A stretch of 64,000 nt of DNA from Sitta carolinensis (GCA_032173965.1 CM063283.1:17960501-18024500); one strand, 5' to 3'. Counted from the first letter of the stretch, positions 1 to 14,328 are shown. Numbers and translations are program-made. Notes: generated by a model from the letters alone, not told the origin.

Positions 1-1088
1 AGAGGAGCAAGTAAAAGATTAATTCTTGAAAATTATTAAAATGGGGAGGAAAAGATCTCTCATTTGGATTAATACAAAAATTAATCTAATTAGCTACTAG
101 ACAGAAGAGCTTAAAAAACCCCAGATTGTCATGAATAAAAAAATCAAATAACCTGCCTTCCATCTCTCTACCAATTAATTCTGAAGTAGATTGCATTATA
201 TTAATCATCACCATCATAAACAAAAAGATTAGACCCATTTCTTAGACAGCCTTTGCCTTCTCTGTTTTCTGTCTTGCAAAAATTCTGAACTAGTTTATTA
301 CAAGGATGAAATTTTGAATTACTGAAAGGTGTTTTTTTAATCACAGTTAATATCCCTTGATATTTAATCATTTCTCAAAAATGAATTGCAGCCAAAAATG
401 AGATGAAGCCGACATCTTTCTGTGTCTAGAGATGTAATTTGGAATGACAACTAAGTGCCCCATCTCAAGGTATGAAAATGTCAAACACTCTATTAGAAGC
501 AGGCAGAATAGAAGTCCAGACCTTGCATTTGCTCCTTAGAGAAAATGCTTGCTGCTGGTGCCATAAATAATGGACTTGATAATTTAAGGGATAGTAAGTA
601 TTCAAAAAGAAAACATTCTGTTTTCTTTGCATGCAGCAAATAAATTAATGAATGAAGGAACTGGTGGTGGGTGATGTTTCTGAGGGATTCCCAGGAAACA
701 GATGGGTAGAGCAGCACTGTGAACTTCAGAGATGTATAATCAGGAAAAAAGAAAAGGGGGAGGGGAGCAGCAAGTTATTTGTGGGAAGGAAAATTATATC
801 TATTGAAGTAGTCATGTGAAGTACCCAAGAAATGTCATAGTGATCTTAACATATTGTGGAATAACCCAACAGTTACAAAAATGGTTTTGGATTTGTCAGA
901 CTTACCACATCATGGCAAAACCTGATGCTGTGACGTTTCTGTGGCCAACCTATGTGGCAGTATTTGTTATCATTTGAGAGATTCAGTTCAGATCCAAGGA
1001 GCATAGCATCCATGCTATGTTCTATGTAGTGCAAAGTTCCAAATGCTAGTGGCATTGGAGATGTACAGCAGCAAAAGAAATAAAAGGA

Positions 1089-1114
1089 TTTCTGATAGAA
1101 GCTTCTATCAGAAA
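1089..1114. repeat. Perfect 26-bp palindrome
   Basis: The arms are TTTCTGATAGAAG (1089-1101) and CTTCTATCAGAAA (1102-1114), perfectly complementary with no spacer and with a HindIII-type AAGCTT at the centre. I see no longer symmetry around it and no link to a known element. Confidence 0.85.
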
Positions 1115-4100
1115 AGGATGAACATTCTAAAAATTGTTGCTTTACTTGATATTACCTTATTACTCTGATAAATGTTTGTCAGGATTTTCTTGAATGTTTG
1201 CATATTAATCAAATTTAATCAACCTGCAGTAGTTTTCTATGCAAAAAAATACATGATTATTTTATACTTTGGATGTGGGTAGTTTTCACATACTTACTGC
1301 TAAGTGCTGAAGTAAGAGGTTTTCTTTCTTTCTCTGTTCCTAGATTATTATTGTTGGAGCTGTTGCCAGTAGCCTGATGTTTTTACTCTCTCTTCTTATT
1401 TTTAAGAGTGCTATGATGTGAAGAAAGTTACTGAAACAAAGTATTTCAGTTAATGCATAAAATAAATAATAAATCAAACTTTTAAAAATTATATTATAAA
1501 AATAATAAATAATAAAACGTTTTAAGAGTGATGCTACTATTGTATTTCTTCTATCTTCAGTGCTTAATAGCTGACAAGTATTAGTTCTTAAAAAATTTGT
1601 CAATTCAATGGTGAATTTTCTGACCCTCAGAATATTGCTTCAGGAAGTGTGATAGTACAGTTGATCCGATTTTGAATTCAGTCTTGTCTTCCTATAGTCG
1701 TGCTTCTCATGCTTCTATTTTATCATTTGGAAGAAAAAAACATCAAACACAAATGTTACAAAGTATTTTTAGGAATCCCCTTGTCTTGAAAAGCTTCCTT
1801 ATTAACTGAAACAAGAATTCAAATTTTGTCTACTTAGTTAAAAAAAACCCAAACCAAACCCAAAAACCCAAAGTGCTAAGCTCTCACACATATAGGAACC
1901 TTTCTAATGGTAATAAAATGTTTAGTGCTCTAGGTAAAAATTAATTCTCTGTTTATGGTATAATTTTAGTGTTTGGGGTGTGGTTGTTTTATGAAACAGT
2001 TTATTTGCCAACACTGGAATATGCCAAAACAGATGCAGGCAAGGAAGAAATTGTTCCAAGATTTCTGAAAAGCAGTGATAGTAGAAATCAATTAAGTGTT
2101 TTCAGTAGTGTTTAAACCAGCCATGACTGTGTTGACTTTTCTTCTGCCTTTCCTCCTGTAGTCATAAAAATACCTGAAATGTGAACTGATGTTATGTCTT
2201 AGCAAAAAGAGGGAAGTTCCAGTGTTTGATATTATTTGGCAGGTTTTTGCTACAGTAGTTTTAATCTGTTTTTAAGCAGTTGCAATAGTCCTTTGGTAGC
2301 TTTGCTTGAGTTTTAAAAGTGAGTAACCTAACTTGAATTAATTGTTTAACCAATTTAATGAGCTGAGTATGCTGTGGCATTATATGCTCTGTACAGTCTT
2401 TCTTTTTTGATTTTCCATTTAATTTGACTAAAATGAAAGTAAAGATCTTCAACCTGAAATATTTTGCATAGGAAAAAAATACGTAGAAATTTTAAAATAT
2501 TTTTAACCATTTAATCTTTCCTTGGAAGAAAACTGTATTCGTAGAGAGAGACATAACTAGAATTTTAGGTCTTAACAGTGATAAATTTTCATTGGAAAAG
2601 TATTATTACTTTGTAGTAGTGTTTGTAAATTTGTACTTAATGAATAGGAAACAAAGCAAAACATGCTTGCAGATTGTTTAGGTAAAAATCACTGAGGCTC
2701 ATGTGTTCTGACTAAGAACTGTGAGCTCTGGATGTGATTTAATTGTGGACTAATTCAGAAGGTCGGTTTTGATACTTTGTTAACTATAATATGTATTCAG
2801 CTCAAAGGAAATACTGTAATGTACATTTTGAATCATGTCTTATATCATGCATCTTCTGTGGAAGACTTTCCATAGGCCTTCTAAAACTTGGAATATGGCT
2901 AAATATTCCCTTTCACCCTTTTTTTTTAAATTAATGTTCAAATGAATTGTCATCCTCAGGCTCTTTTAAAAGTGTGTGTTTTGAACATGATTATATTTGC
3001 TCACTCAATGTGTGCTCTTTCTGATTATGGGCTGTCTACTGTTTCACAATAGAGCTAAACGATCAGTGTTTTGAAAGCAAAACTAAGTGGTGCTCATTCA
3101 TGTGTTAAGAGAGACTTTGCTGTTGTGTGATTGAAGTTGTTGACATTTCTGACAGTGTAGTCTGACTTCTTGGTTGTTGCACTGGAATGAAAAAAACTTA
3201 GGGCAAAACAATTTGAGAAGATTATAACTAGTTAATAAAATAGAGGCACAGAGAGAAAGAAGAGACTGAGAGAATTTTAAAATTTTACCTTTTTGATGGT
3301 AGAGATGCTGGAAAGGAATAAACAATAAAATAATTGGAAAATGTTACTTAAATAATATCAAAACATTGACACAGATAGAGAATGTCTCCTTACAAAAGTG
3401 TTTGGACAAAAAAGTTTTAATTAAATTGATCAGCTGTTTTTTTTGTTTCATGAGTGTGTAACTTCTCTCAGTATCTTTCCTGGTGAGTGTTATCTCCTCA
3501 TCTGGTTGCCCAGGCTACTCTGCCAGATTGTGTAATCTTTCCACCTGCCAGTGAACAAACCTTCATTCCTGAGACATCTGTAAAGTAAAACCATCAGTAA
3601 CTCCTTTTCGGTTGCAGAATACAGTCCTTAAATTTTTCACTTACAAATACTTTCCCTGCTTTTCTCTTCCCCCTTACACAGTTACAGTCAAGCTGCACAG
3701 CAGGGTAGCAAAAAATAACCATGTAATTTATGTGGCTTTTTAATTAATTGGCTCTTATTCTGCTAGTTTGCACTTCAGCCAAGTGGAAGGATAATTATTC
3801 TTTTGAAGGAGACCTCTATGGTGTTTTGATTGAACTTTTTTTACATAAGGTCTGTGGTCATTATCGTCAAATGAAAAAAATGTGGCAGTGTATTTGCAGA
3901 TGCAGTGACTAACCTGCCTTGCTTAGGAGAGTCTGGGCACTGATACACCACATCTGTTGTAGTGGTTATTTTTTTTTTTTACTAAGGCCATTGTAGGAGA
4001 CAGAAAAGAACAGCTTGAGTATCTTCCCGTCTGTCATACCAATCTTTCAATTTTATGGTGGTACACTTTGGGGAGGACAGAGGCCTTTGGTCTAGGCCTT

Positions 4101-6966
4101 TTTTTTGAGGTATCTATAGAGAAAGTGGGTGCATAGAGCAGCTTGTGAGTTGTTTTTGTACTGGTCCTTCCTTGAAGTGTTGGGTTTTCTTGCCTTTGGA
4201 TTTTCTTACTGCTTTCTGTTTGAACTCAAGCCAAGCCACAAAACTGTGCTTGGGCTCTCTGCCCATTTCAGGCTTTACCTTAATAATGTTAAATTTAAAG
4301 AAAATTTTGTAGATGCCAAACAGACTGTGCTTTATAAGTAGAATGGGAAAATGAAAATATATGAAACATGTTTGAAATACCTGAAATCAGAAATTAAAAT
4401 TTTATCTAAAATGACAGGTGAAGATATCAAGACTAGGCTCAGCTGTTATTAAGAACTTTAAGCTGTTTAAGCAAATAGGTGGGGAAGGATCTGAGTTATG
4501 TGAATAATATACTATGCTAGTGTCAGACCAAGAGTAGTTGCTTCATTTACGGCAGGGTCTTTGGCAAATAGGTCAACGTTTACTTCTCCCATGGCAAAAA
4601 TAGTTTATATGAAATTATGGATTAGGAGGTGGCAAAAAAACTTTTGCAGACCAACAGAACTTCACCTGTTCTTAAACTGCTGTCGCAAATACCAGCAGTG
4701 TGGTCTGGCTCAAACAGCAGGGCAGGTGCCTTTTTCTTTCATAGCCAATAATTTTTAATGTCTGGAGAAAGGGCCTGGATCCCTGGTTTTCAGCCTCCAT
4801 CTAATTTCACCTTAGCCTCTTGGACCACCTTTGGTACACTTGCTTTGACTTCTCATTGGTCTGTTTCTGGTTTATAAAATAAGGGTCCTTGGCAGGGCAG
4901 GGCTACATTTCTTCATTCTCTAGAGGATAATGACAGAAAGAACTAGCTTTTCATCCTAAGATTTTTCATTTGTTGAGTATGAATATCTTATAGATAACAG
5001 TGGAACACTGCATCATGCTAATTGATTTTTATCTAGAGTGTGGTTTCCATTCGTTTAATTTGCTGTATGTAATTCACAATAGTGACTTATTTTTAAAGCA
5101 GTTAAATGCGATGCATCTTTTTAGGGTTAGGTGGAACTTAAAAGGACTTCATGGGCTTGCTTGTACAGATCATATTCAATAATAGTTTGCTACTGCATTT
5201 TTATTAATGAATGAGGACTTTAAAAACATATGTTCCCATAAGTGTTCTAAACAACCAGAGTGTTTCATCTCCTCTTGGAAACTGAAAAGGCATTCAGAAT
5301 TGTTTATCAGCTCCAGAGGTGAAATATCTGCTCAGTAAAGTAAACATGAGTAGGCTGCTTTCTGTATCATGTGGTGTGGGATAACCTTCTAGTGCTTTTG
5401 CAAAATGATTCTGCTCATGATGATAGTTTCATTCCTGTTCATGGATTAGGAAATCAGAAAGAGATTTGTAAGCTACTGCACAAGGTAAGTGAAGGGAGTG
5501 AGGTGACATAGCGTTGAACCTTTTTGGTTTTGCTGTTCTGTTGTTTTCAGAATTTTTCCTAGACAGGAAGGGAAGAGAGTGGGAAATAATATTTGGGTGG
5601 GGAATATGTATTTTCAGTACCTCTGTTCCAGTGATGAGATAAAGCTTCCAAGCACTTCTCCATTTGTTGTGTGTTTGTATAATCAGAATTTCAGTCTGAT
5701 TAATGTTCTTACTCACTTTGTCTCCACTTTTTGCTCGTTATGAAAGGTAAAAACTATAATTAAACCCCTCATCATTTTCATCTTCTCTGCTGCTTAGCGA
5801 AGGTGAACTCTGGAGCTTTTCTGTTTACTGCATAGCTACTCTGGTCATTTGTGTAAGACAGCTGCTAACCCTTTCCTTACCCAGAGTGTAACTGATCCAC
5901 CTTAAGATGCACAAGAATATGTATGTAGCATTAGATTTATGAAAGTTGAAAAGGCAGCTAAGTATTCATTGCTTCAATGTTAATGATGCAGAGAGGGGAA
6001 AAAAAAGGTAAAATTACAGTTTTCCACTATATTTGATTGTTTCAAAAATGAATTATAGTCAAATATTATAGTGTTAGTGCAAGAGTCAGTGGGAAATCAG
6101 GAAAGTAACCAATTTTCTTCCCATTAGAATATAAGCAAAACGACTTGCTAACTCTCCAGAAACATTTAAAACGCAATACTGCTTTTGGCACCAAAGTATC
6201 TACATAGGTCTATATGTCATATGGCTTTAGGCTGGTCACTTAACCCAGCAAGCCTTTTTTCTCCATTACTTCAACATTGTATGTACAAAGTTGTTCCTGC
6301 TTTCTATTTTCACTTCCCACCTTGACTTGGCAATGTTTCACATGTGCTGGATGCAAAGTAGTTAAGTGCCAGACATCTGACTTCTCTTAGCCATTAGAGA
6401 ATGTATTCATTTTTCTCCCCCAAAAGAGCAAAAAAAACCTACAACCTCTGTAAGGCAAGAGCAAGTCAGTGATTTTAAATACAGAGGAAAAACCATCCCA
6501 AATACAGGATTTTACAGGAAAATCATACATGAAAAGTAAAATGCTTTTAAACAGAACTAGCACAAATCCTTACTGACTACAGCAGCTCTAACTAAGCATG
6601 TGTCAAAATTTCCATTAGCTCCCTCTGTTTTGAGGGATTTTGCAACTTGCTTGTTAAATTGTGGGGGAAAAAATTTGCTCATGTTTTTTGCTGAAAAAAC
6701 ACGTAAAAAAGAAAAATTAATTTGGTGTTCTGAGTATTATGCTGGAAAACATAAACCCTAACACCAGGCACCCAAACCAACCCATACTTCCCAACATGAA
6801 AGAAACCCCAAACCAACCAACCTAAAATCCAGACCTTTATTCCCAGTAATACCTGTGATGGGGCTGTTACACTGAGACAAAACTCCTTTTACATCAGCTG
6901 AGGAGCTCAGTTACAGAACTGTGCCCTGAAGTATAATGGCATTAAATTATTTCCTGTGTGGCGTGT

Positions 6967-6987
6967 AAAAAAAAAAAAAAAAAAAAA
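6967..6987 (+). repeat. Poly(A) run, 21 bp
   Basis: An uninterrupted run of 21 A lies in intron 3. No retrocopy or SINE body is recognised immediately upstream and no target-site duplication is evident, so I treat it as a simple repeat. Confidence 0.8.
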
Positions 6988-9287
6988 GTTGCAGCCGAAT
7001 ACCACCTGGTAAATCATGTGTGGAAGAATCATCATATAGAGTTTTGATGTATTTTTTTTCTGGTGGCTTTGTGAAGCTTCTCCATGCAGAAAATAGTCTG
7101 GCAATTGTGTGCTTAGTTTTCATGGATGATGTGTTGTTTCCTACCTACTTCTTACCCTGCTGAATTGGGTAGAAATTGCTGTGCATTCATTGGGGTGACT
7201 AATTATCGGTATGGAAACTGCTGCTGATTTTGAAACAGGAAAATCTGGAACAGGTTGTTCACAAGAAAAGGACATTCTACACAAATCTCATTTTTGGGAA
7301 GTTCTATGGTTTTGCCCCTTCTAGAGGACAGATTTTTCCCTGTAAGTTTCATTTGAGCCAAAGTCTAATCTTACCAGTGGGAGAGTTCAGCTGAACAAAG
7401 TAGATACAAAAATTCCACACTTTAAAATAGGATCTTCAACTGGCCTCAGCAAGTGTAGGATATCAGTAGAATAAACAAGTGTCAGTTCCACATAAAGTTG
7501 CTCTCATTTTACAGTTAATCTTAAAGTATGTAGGATTGTTCTTTAGCATTTGGGTTACGTTTTGTTTTAAAAATACTGTGGTCCGCTTCAAACAAAATAT
7601 GCAACTATGTATCTGTATGCAAAGGAGAAATTCTTTCATACAAATTCTCATGGTTTTATATTTGATTGCTTTCCTGTAAAAAGAAAGGGAGTGCTGGAAG
7701 TTCTAGTGGACTTCCATGATGTTTTATGTCTCTCCCTTTTAAGGGTCTGTCTCTTTTTAGAGAAAAATTTAATGCCATATAAATTCCAGAATATCTCAAC
7801 ATTTATCAAAATCTCATGTTTGCCTTCTGGATTTGATATTCTCATGTATAATAACTTTAGATACCTTATTTTAGATAAAAGCTGCAGATGTAATTGTATT
7901 TATAGTTCTGTATATTTGTGTCATAGTTACATTTTGAGATAATGCAGCGTTTTCTACAAATGCTGAAAAGGCTTTGTGCTGTTGAGGATGAATATTCATG
8001 TTTTTACACTGCAAAATTTATATTTTGTTAGATAAGATGTGTGCTGAATTGTTTCCTGCCTTCTAACTCAGTCTGTTCTTCCTTTTTTTTTTGTTTTTTT
8101 TCTTAGGTACATATGTTGGTAGTCACAACTGACATATTTTCTTCAACAGAAATTAACATTACAGAAGATTGAGTTGAGTTACCATTACCTTTTTCTTTCA
8201 GGTCAACTCTGGTATTTTTAAGCTTCCTTTTTAGTTGATGAGGCACTTGCTCTTGTTGCTGAGTTTCGCTGTTGAATGTGAATCTTAAGAATGTTCCTGA
8301 GTTAGATCCCTGGTTTCCCTACCCTGGATTTCCAGTCTGACACTGATGGCCATTTTTGTGTTCAGTAATAAAATGGGCCCATGTTCACTGTGTGAACCCC
8401 AGGACTCATGGTGTGGTGTGACACGTGTGTCTAGAAGGGCATGCCTTCCCCTAAAGACTGGGAGAGCTGATCCACTGGGCCTTTTGGGAATGGTCTCGCA
8501 CGGGAGCTGTCACCCGACTTGTGTGCAGGAGCCTGCTGCAGCTGGGACACTCCTGGCAAGGACCTGCCTGCAGCTGGGAGGGCTCGACCCCCACCCTGCC
8601 TTATTGCCTATTACAGGGAAACACACACAAGGCAGTCAGGGCCTTGAACTCTTGTTAAAAATACATCTTTGCCTTCACTCTCTCTTACAATCGGGGAAGC
8701 AAACATTGGCCGTGTATCTGCTGTAGAGCATAGCAAAGACTGTTCAAACTGTTCGTTTTAACACCCTAGTTAAAACAAATATTCACTGTCTTGCAGCATG
8801 CACAGAGGTTCATGAACCCCTTGGTTGTTATTTACATAATAATGGTCTTTTGTGAAAGAAGCAGCAAAGACTCTGTATGGAGTTGAGGACTTAACTGGAG
8901 TGGGTTGTTTTTTCTGTATGAGGAGCACTGCCCAAGCTGGGACCCTGCTTGAGGCAGGCAGTAGCAGCAATGGATCTGCTGCCTCATCCTGCCTTTTCTT
9001 TGGGGTGCTTTGGTTGCATAGAGCATGAGAATAATTTATGGTTAGTGCAAGGGAAAGCTTTTCATTCTTGAGGGGCTAAAACGTGTCGTCTAATGCAAGG
9101 TATGTAATTGTATTATTGTGCTATGTCATGCACCTAAGAAGTCTTAATTACAGCTGAGACCATGAAAGGAAGTGTGGGACTGGGGGCAACACTGAAAATG
9201 TGTCTGGAGTCTGAGAGTCTTAACGAACAAATGTCCACTTCAGATTGGTTTACGTTGTTGGGGAGGAAGTGGCCTGCTCTTGCTGTA

Positions 9288-9385
9288 TCATAGAAACTCA
9301 GAATGGTTTGGGTGGAAAGAGACCTCTAAGGTCATCGAGTTCAACCTTTAACTCAGCACTACCTCTTAAGCTAACTCCCAATTAC
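9288..9385 (-). mobile_element. CR1 LINE 3' fragment
   Basis: On the plus strand it reads TCATAGAAACTCAGAATGG followed by TTTGGGTGGAAAGAGACCT, then a TCATCGAGTTCAACC block. This is the reverse complement of the classic avian CR1 3' end. The copy is about 100 bp, 5' truncated as usual for CR1, and inserted antisense to CBLB. It abuts an A-run and AT repeat. The inner boundary is approximate. Confidence 0.8.
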
Positions 9386-9390
9386 ATGTA

Positions 9391-9472
9391 AAAAAAAAAA
9401 TATATATATATATGTATAATATAAATTATAATACATACTGTGTATTATAATTATATATATATATATATATAT
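9391..9472. repeat. A-run, (TA)n microsatellite and AT-rich inverted repeat
   Basis: A run of A is followed by TATATA repeats. Next come perfectly complementary arms AATTATAATACA (9424-9435) and TGTATTATAATT (9441-9452) with a 5-bp spacer TACTG, then about 20 bp more of alternating AT. The AT repeats on both sides extend the potential stem. The block directly follows a CR1 tail and is cruciform-prone. Confidence 0.82.
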
Positions 9473-12400
9473 TCACATGTGCGTATCTCAGTGCCCTTTG
9501 GTACCAAAAGGCATATAGGACAGAACTAGTTTATTAGTTATATAGATAGCTGATACTTCACTCCTACTTGTAGCTGAAAAATACCTTTAAAGTCAGCTGA
9601 ATAAATGTTAAAATAAATGCAAGTAATCTAAAGAAAATACCAAAGGTCAGAGGTGAATGTGGTAGACTAGGCAGATAATATAAAATTAGGAATAGAAGAG
9701 AATGCTGTTTTTGTTATGTAATGTGCTAATGTGACATTTACCATGCAGAAACAGCACACTTTTTATGACATGGGTTTCAGATAAATCCCACCATATATTG
9801 CATATATTCATGATATTATGGTTTGTGTGAATTTTGTAATAAAAGGATCACCTTGTCCTGTGTAATGAAGGATAACTGATATAATGTCTTTTGTTCTCTG
9901 TTGAAGAGGTGTTTTACCAAGCTGTGCTGTATCCAGAGGGTGAATGGTGGTACACAAGGGGCAGTAAGTGCCCCAAGGGTATTCCAGAACACACACAATT
10001 ATTCTGAAGGGGTTTCAGGAAGCCATACCTCTCCTCTCACCACAAGCTGAAACTTTTTCAGACATGGAAAAAACTAATCCTAGGAAAGCTGTACAAATAG
10101 TGAAGCTTTGGATGACGAATTCTTAAATTGAGGAAATATTTTTGGTCTTGGTTTTCAGCTTTCCTGACAGTATCTTTGGAGGGACCTTGTTACTCTTTCA
10201 GTGTATTATAAGGAAGCTAATCATTATAAAAGTCAGTAGTTGAGGATTAGTAATTAGGAAGAGGATTTATTACTTGTTGTCAGAAGACAGATAATAAATT
10301 GTGGAGTAATACTTCTTGTAACCTCTCTCTTTTTAATCCTTTTTATGCAACAGGGGCAAGATTTCCATTGATAGTGCTGGCTGCTGCAGTCTCTAGTCAC
10401 CTGTGAAAAGAGGGTTTCTGGTTTTTGTTTGAATCTACACAGATGGCTGTTGAGAGACATGGTGGGAGATGCTAATGAGCTGGTGGAAAGTTGTTGTGAG
10501 ATATTTGCTTCACATAAAACTCTGGCAGAGGCAGGGTACCTGCAACCAAGTTCTTTGTCAGACAAAATCAGTATCACCCTTGCCTCACAGTTTAGCTCAT
10601 TAAAATTAGAGATCTCAGTGTGGATTAGAATACAGTAACTAAGGCAAATTAACTCATGGATACAAGACACACTCTTCTAATACTGGAGATGAAGTGTTTG
10701 TCCCTTAGCATACACCCTGATGGACTTAGAGGTCTTGTGGCTCCTATTAAAACAGTGTCACTTGAAGTTCTGGACCTGGGAGTAAGTCCTTTCAGTCTGA
10801 GAAATGCTTCAGTTGCACATATTGGTGTTTGTAAGCCCTATAACAGCAAGTCATATGGTGATTTATCTTCTGTGCCTTTCCATTATCTCAGGATTTTTCT
10901 GAATTTGCAGGTTGAAAAGGTCTCAACTTTGTGTCACAGAACGCTGTCAGCTGTAAGTCAAGTTTCTTTCTAGTGTTTACCTGACAAATATTTGACCCAA
11001 AGCTTTTTCAAATCTTCAATTTTTGGACAAAAAGAATATTAGTCTGGCTTTGTTTTATCAGAGAAAGTTGTTGAGCAAGCAGAGGAAAATTTCTGGTTTA
11101 TACTAAGTGGATATTTGCAGTACTGTAGGTTTGTGAGATAGTACACATCTAACTAGTAAAAAGTCAAAGACTATTAAAATAATGTACTCTGATATAATAA
11201 TTCTTGAAACAAAGCTTAAATGTATAGATTTTATTATTTTTTAAGTCAAGGGAAGAAGGGAAGTCTTTTTCTATGACAATCCTATTACCTGGGGGAAAAA
11301 GCATAATTTAAAGTCAAAGGCATTTAGTGCTGGGGTTTTGGGGGTTGTTTGTTTTTTTTTAATGTTGTTGTAGCTTCTCCGTGGGCCTTGCTGTCAGGAA
11401 TTTTCAAAAAGAAGCACTCAGAAAGCTAGGTAGAATTTAGGCCATCTATTCTGAATATAGCACCAGATTTGTAGTGGGATGAACATTGTTTTCAGCCAAG
11501 ATTGTTTACAGAAGGATCCACTGAGTGCTGTGGATTGACTGTGAAATTACTTCAGTACAGCTTGAAAGGTCAGGTTTCCCATGTGCAAGTGGGGTGGGTG
11601 TTTTTATTGAAAGCTTCCAGGATCTCTGACTCCCTCCCTCCACCCCCAGCCTTGATGATAAAAATAATATGTTTATAAATAAAGTGTTTAAATGCCCATT
11701 GTAGAGGAGTCGACTGTGGGCTATATGAGGATGAAATAGGATTGTGGAATTGAACAAGTTGGTCCTGAGCCACAGGGAAGCAGCACCTATGTACTTACCT
11801 GCAGCTGTACAGAGTTGGAGTCGATGTTTTACACTTGTTGGTAGTTAGTTTGCACAGGCACAAATGTGGAAAGCTGGAACAGCGCATGACAGGCTCAAAT
11901 CCCCAGACGGCAGGAAAATCCCTGTGACCTGCCAGCACCTGCCCAGAGGATCATGCCTGTTTCAGAGATCCTCTGCAATGTTAATGTTCTCCATTTTGAC
12001 TGATTAAACTTTGTAGTTAAGGGCTCAATTTTGGTCTGCAGGAAAAACAGTCCTCCCTCTTGAACAAATTCCTATCACCTCATTGTCATGCAAATTTATC
12101 ATTAAGTGAATTGAGAGTTTAGATAAGAAATTATTTATTTAGCATTGCCCTTTCTTCCAAAAGAAGCTATGTTGTCCTTGTGCCACTTTCCTTAAACAGA
12201 CTATTAAAAACATTTAGGGGAAGCTAAAGCAGTCTCTTCAGAATTAAGTACTTTAAAAACATTTTCTTTTTCTACAGGTTGTGATTCTTTGAGTAATCTT
12301 ACGAATTGAAACTGCTGCCTAGCAGAGTTTGAATCCAAAATTATTTATGTTATTCTTAACACATACTAAGGGCTTGCTTTTGGAAAGAAATAGATTTTAT

Positions 12401-14287
12401 ATTCTCCTAAGAGAATTATGTGCAGCTAGTGGGAGATGTTGATGAACTGCTCAGTGTTAGTACATTGTTGCTGTTATTACTAGACTTTTTGCAGCCAGAC
12501 TGTAGAAAAAGCAAGAAATAGAAAAATCAAATCGAGAGTTATTCTTCACATACCTGTGCATTTGGACTGAAATAATTTTTTCAGATATAATGAGGTCTTA
12601 GCTTTTGAAATCAAAACTTACTGTGCCTTCTTAATCATGAATCTTCTGTTACTAGCAAGTGAGCCTGCTGTGAATCATATGTGCAATTAAGGTGACTAAA
12701 CCTGGAGGAAAATGTGAACTATAAAGTTCTGAAGAAAGAATTAGAGCCATAAATTTTGCACTTTTCATTTCTACATTTTCATCCTTTTCTCATTTTCAGC
12801 TTTCAAAGGGTTTTATTGTAGCCTCCTTTAATCCCCACCTATTAAAAATACATTTTTTAATGTCCTGCTCATTTCCTCCTTCTGTGGTTTTTCTCTTAAA
12901 ACCGTCTCTAGATCTCTTGACCTTTTAATTAACATCACTTACGGCAAAAGTAAAGTTTCTTCTGGCTAGCTTATCTTTTAATATTCTGGATTTAAGCAAT
13001 GAGTCACTATGACATATTAGCCAGGCCTTTTAATCCTCAAGCTCTCAGGAGAAGTCTTTGGGAATTTTTGTGCTCAGGATATTTACACAGAGTAAGGTTC
13101 TTTCTCTTCCTTGCTGTTTACCAGTGGGCTTTAGACTGGTATGAGCACATGAATGCAACACACTGGATATTTCATGTTTTGCATCAGTCTTTTCCATGGA
13201 TGCGCATTCTGTAAGAGAATGCTCCTTGTCAGATACTACTTTATCTTGTGCACTAAAGAGGGTCTCTCCCTTGTGGGGATGTGGAATGTGCCTTGGTGGG
13301 TGGGAAGCAAGAAGCTCCAGGATAACTATTCGGCCTTTGCGTTCTCTGTTTCCCCTTTCCTGTCTGTCTCTCACAGTCTTTCCTTTCTCTTCTCTGGGAG
13401 CCAGATGAAAAATTTACTTTTAGCCATTAGGGAATAGGAGGAGGAGTGAAGGAGTACTGTGGGACTTCTGGTGGAAAGCAGTGTACAGGACATCGCTTTT
13501 TCTGGGAAGCTGTCCAGGGACAGGGCAGGCTGTGTGGAGACTTGGGGCACAAAAGCTTTCAAGAGCTGTCTTTTTGCTGATACAGGTTGAGATGTTTTTC
13601 AAGTTGGCTGTGCAAGCTTCTCCAGTATTCTCTCTTGTAGTTAGCTATAATCTTTTTTTGGTAATGATCCATTTTCAGTTACTAGAGGATAGAGGCTTTG
13701 TAATTTGTTTGACTGTAAGAGCCAACAATAGCTATTGATCACAAGTATTTCTTGTAGTAATTTAGATATGGCTTATTACAGCAACAGTATTTGTCATCCA
13801 CTTCATGTCAGATGTCTCTCACATGGGATGAAAACTGCTAACATGGGTGAAAGGGTTTCCAACACCAAATATGCCCCTCCGAGTGACGCTCTATGTCAAG
13901 GGTATTTCAAACTGTGCCAAACCTCTCCGGGGCTACCTGCCATGGTAGCTGGTGCACTGAGCTTCCCAGAGATGGAAGGAGTGCAGTTTTATTATTTCCA
14001 GTTCTGTTTCCCTTCAGATCCAAACAGTTGTCTCATTATTCGTTGTATCAAAGCGTGATTAAATACATGGTATATGTTGGTAGTTAATGCTCCTCTCCTA
14101 TCCCAAGATGGCTGATCTGAAAAAAACAGAAGTGAGAATATATTTTTGACTGTGAGTATTTTAGCCTGATGGCTCTTAAGAGTATATTTATATATTTAAT
14201 TTAGCTGCAGCATTTAAGTAATTAGAGAAATTGAAGCATTGGTCCACAAACTAAAACACACTAAAAATAGCATAATTTAATACAATC

Positions 14288-14328
14288 TTAATATAAGTAT
14301 TTTAATATAATATTAATATAAGTATTTT
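14288..14328. repeat. Short tandem duplication, 25-bp period
   Basis: The 16-mer TTAATATAAGTATTTT occurs at 14288-14303 and again at 14313-14328, separated by AT-rich sequence. Confidence 0.7.

Noticed and set aside
5119..5131. Interstitial telomere-like TTTTTAGGGTTAGG
   Set aside because: Little more than two units; expected by chance.
6967..6987. A-run as the tail of a processed pseudogene or SINE
   Set aside because: No recognisable gene or SINE body precedes it and no target-site duplication brackets it.
13045..13374. Minus-strand 109-codon frame and overlapping plus-strand frames near 13.0-13.6 kb
   Set aside because: Several frames are open at once on both strands in a pyrimidine-rich patch. 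No motif, splice support or codon pattern indicates a gene.
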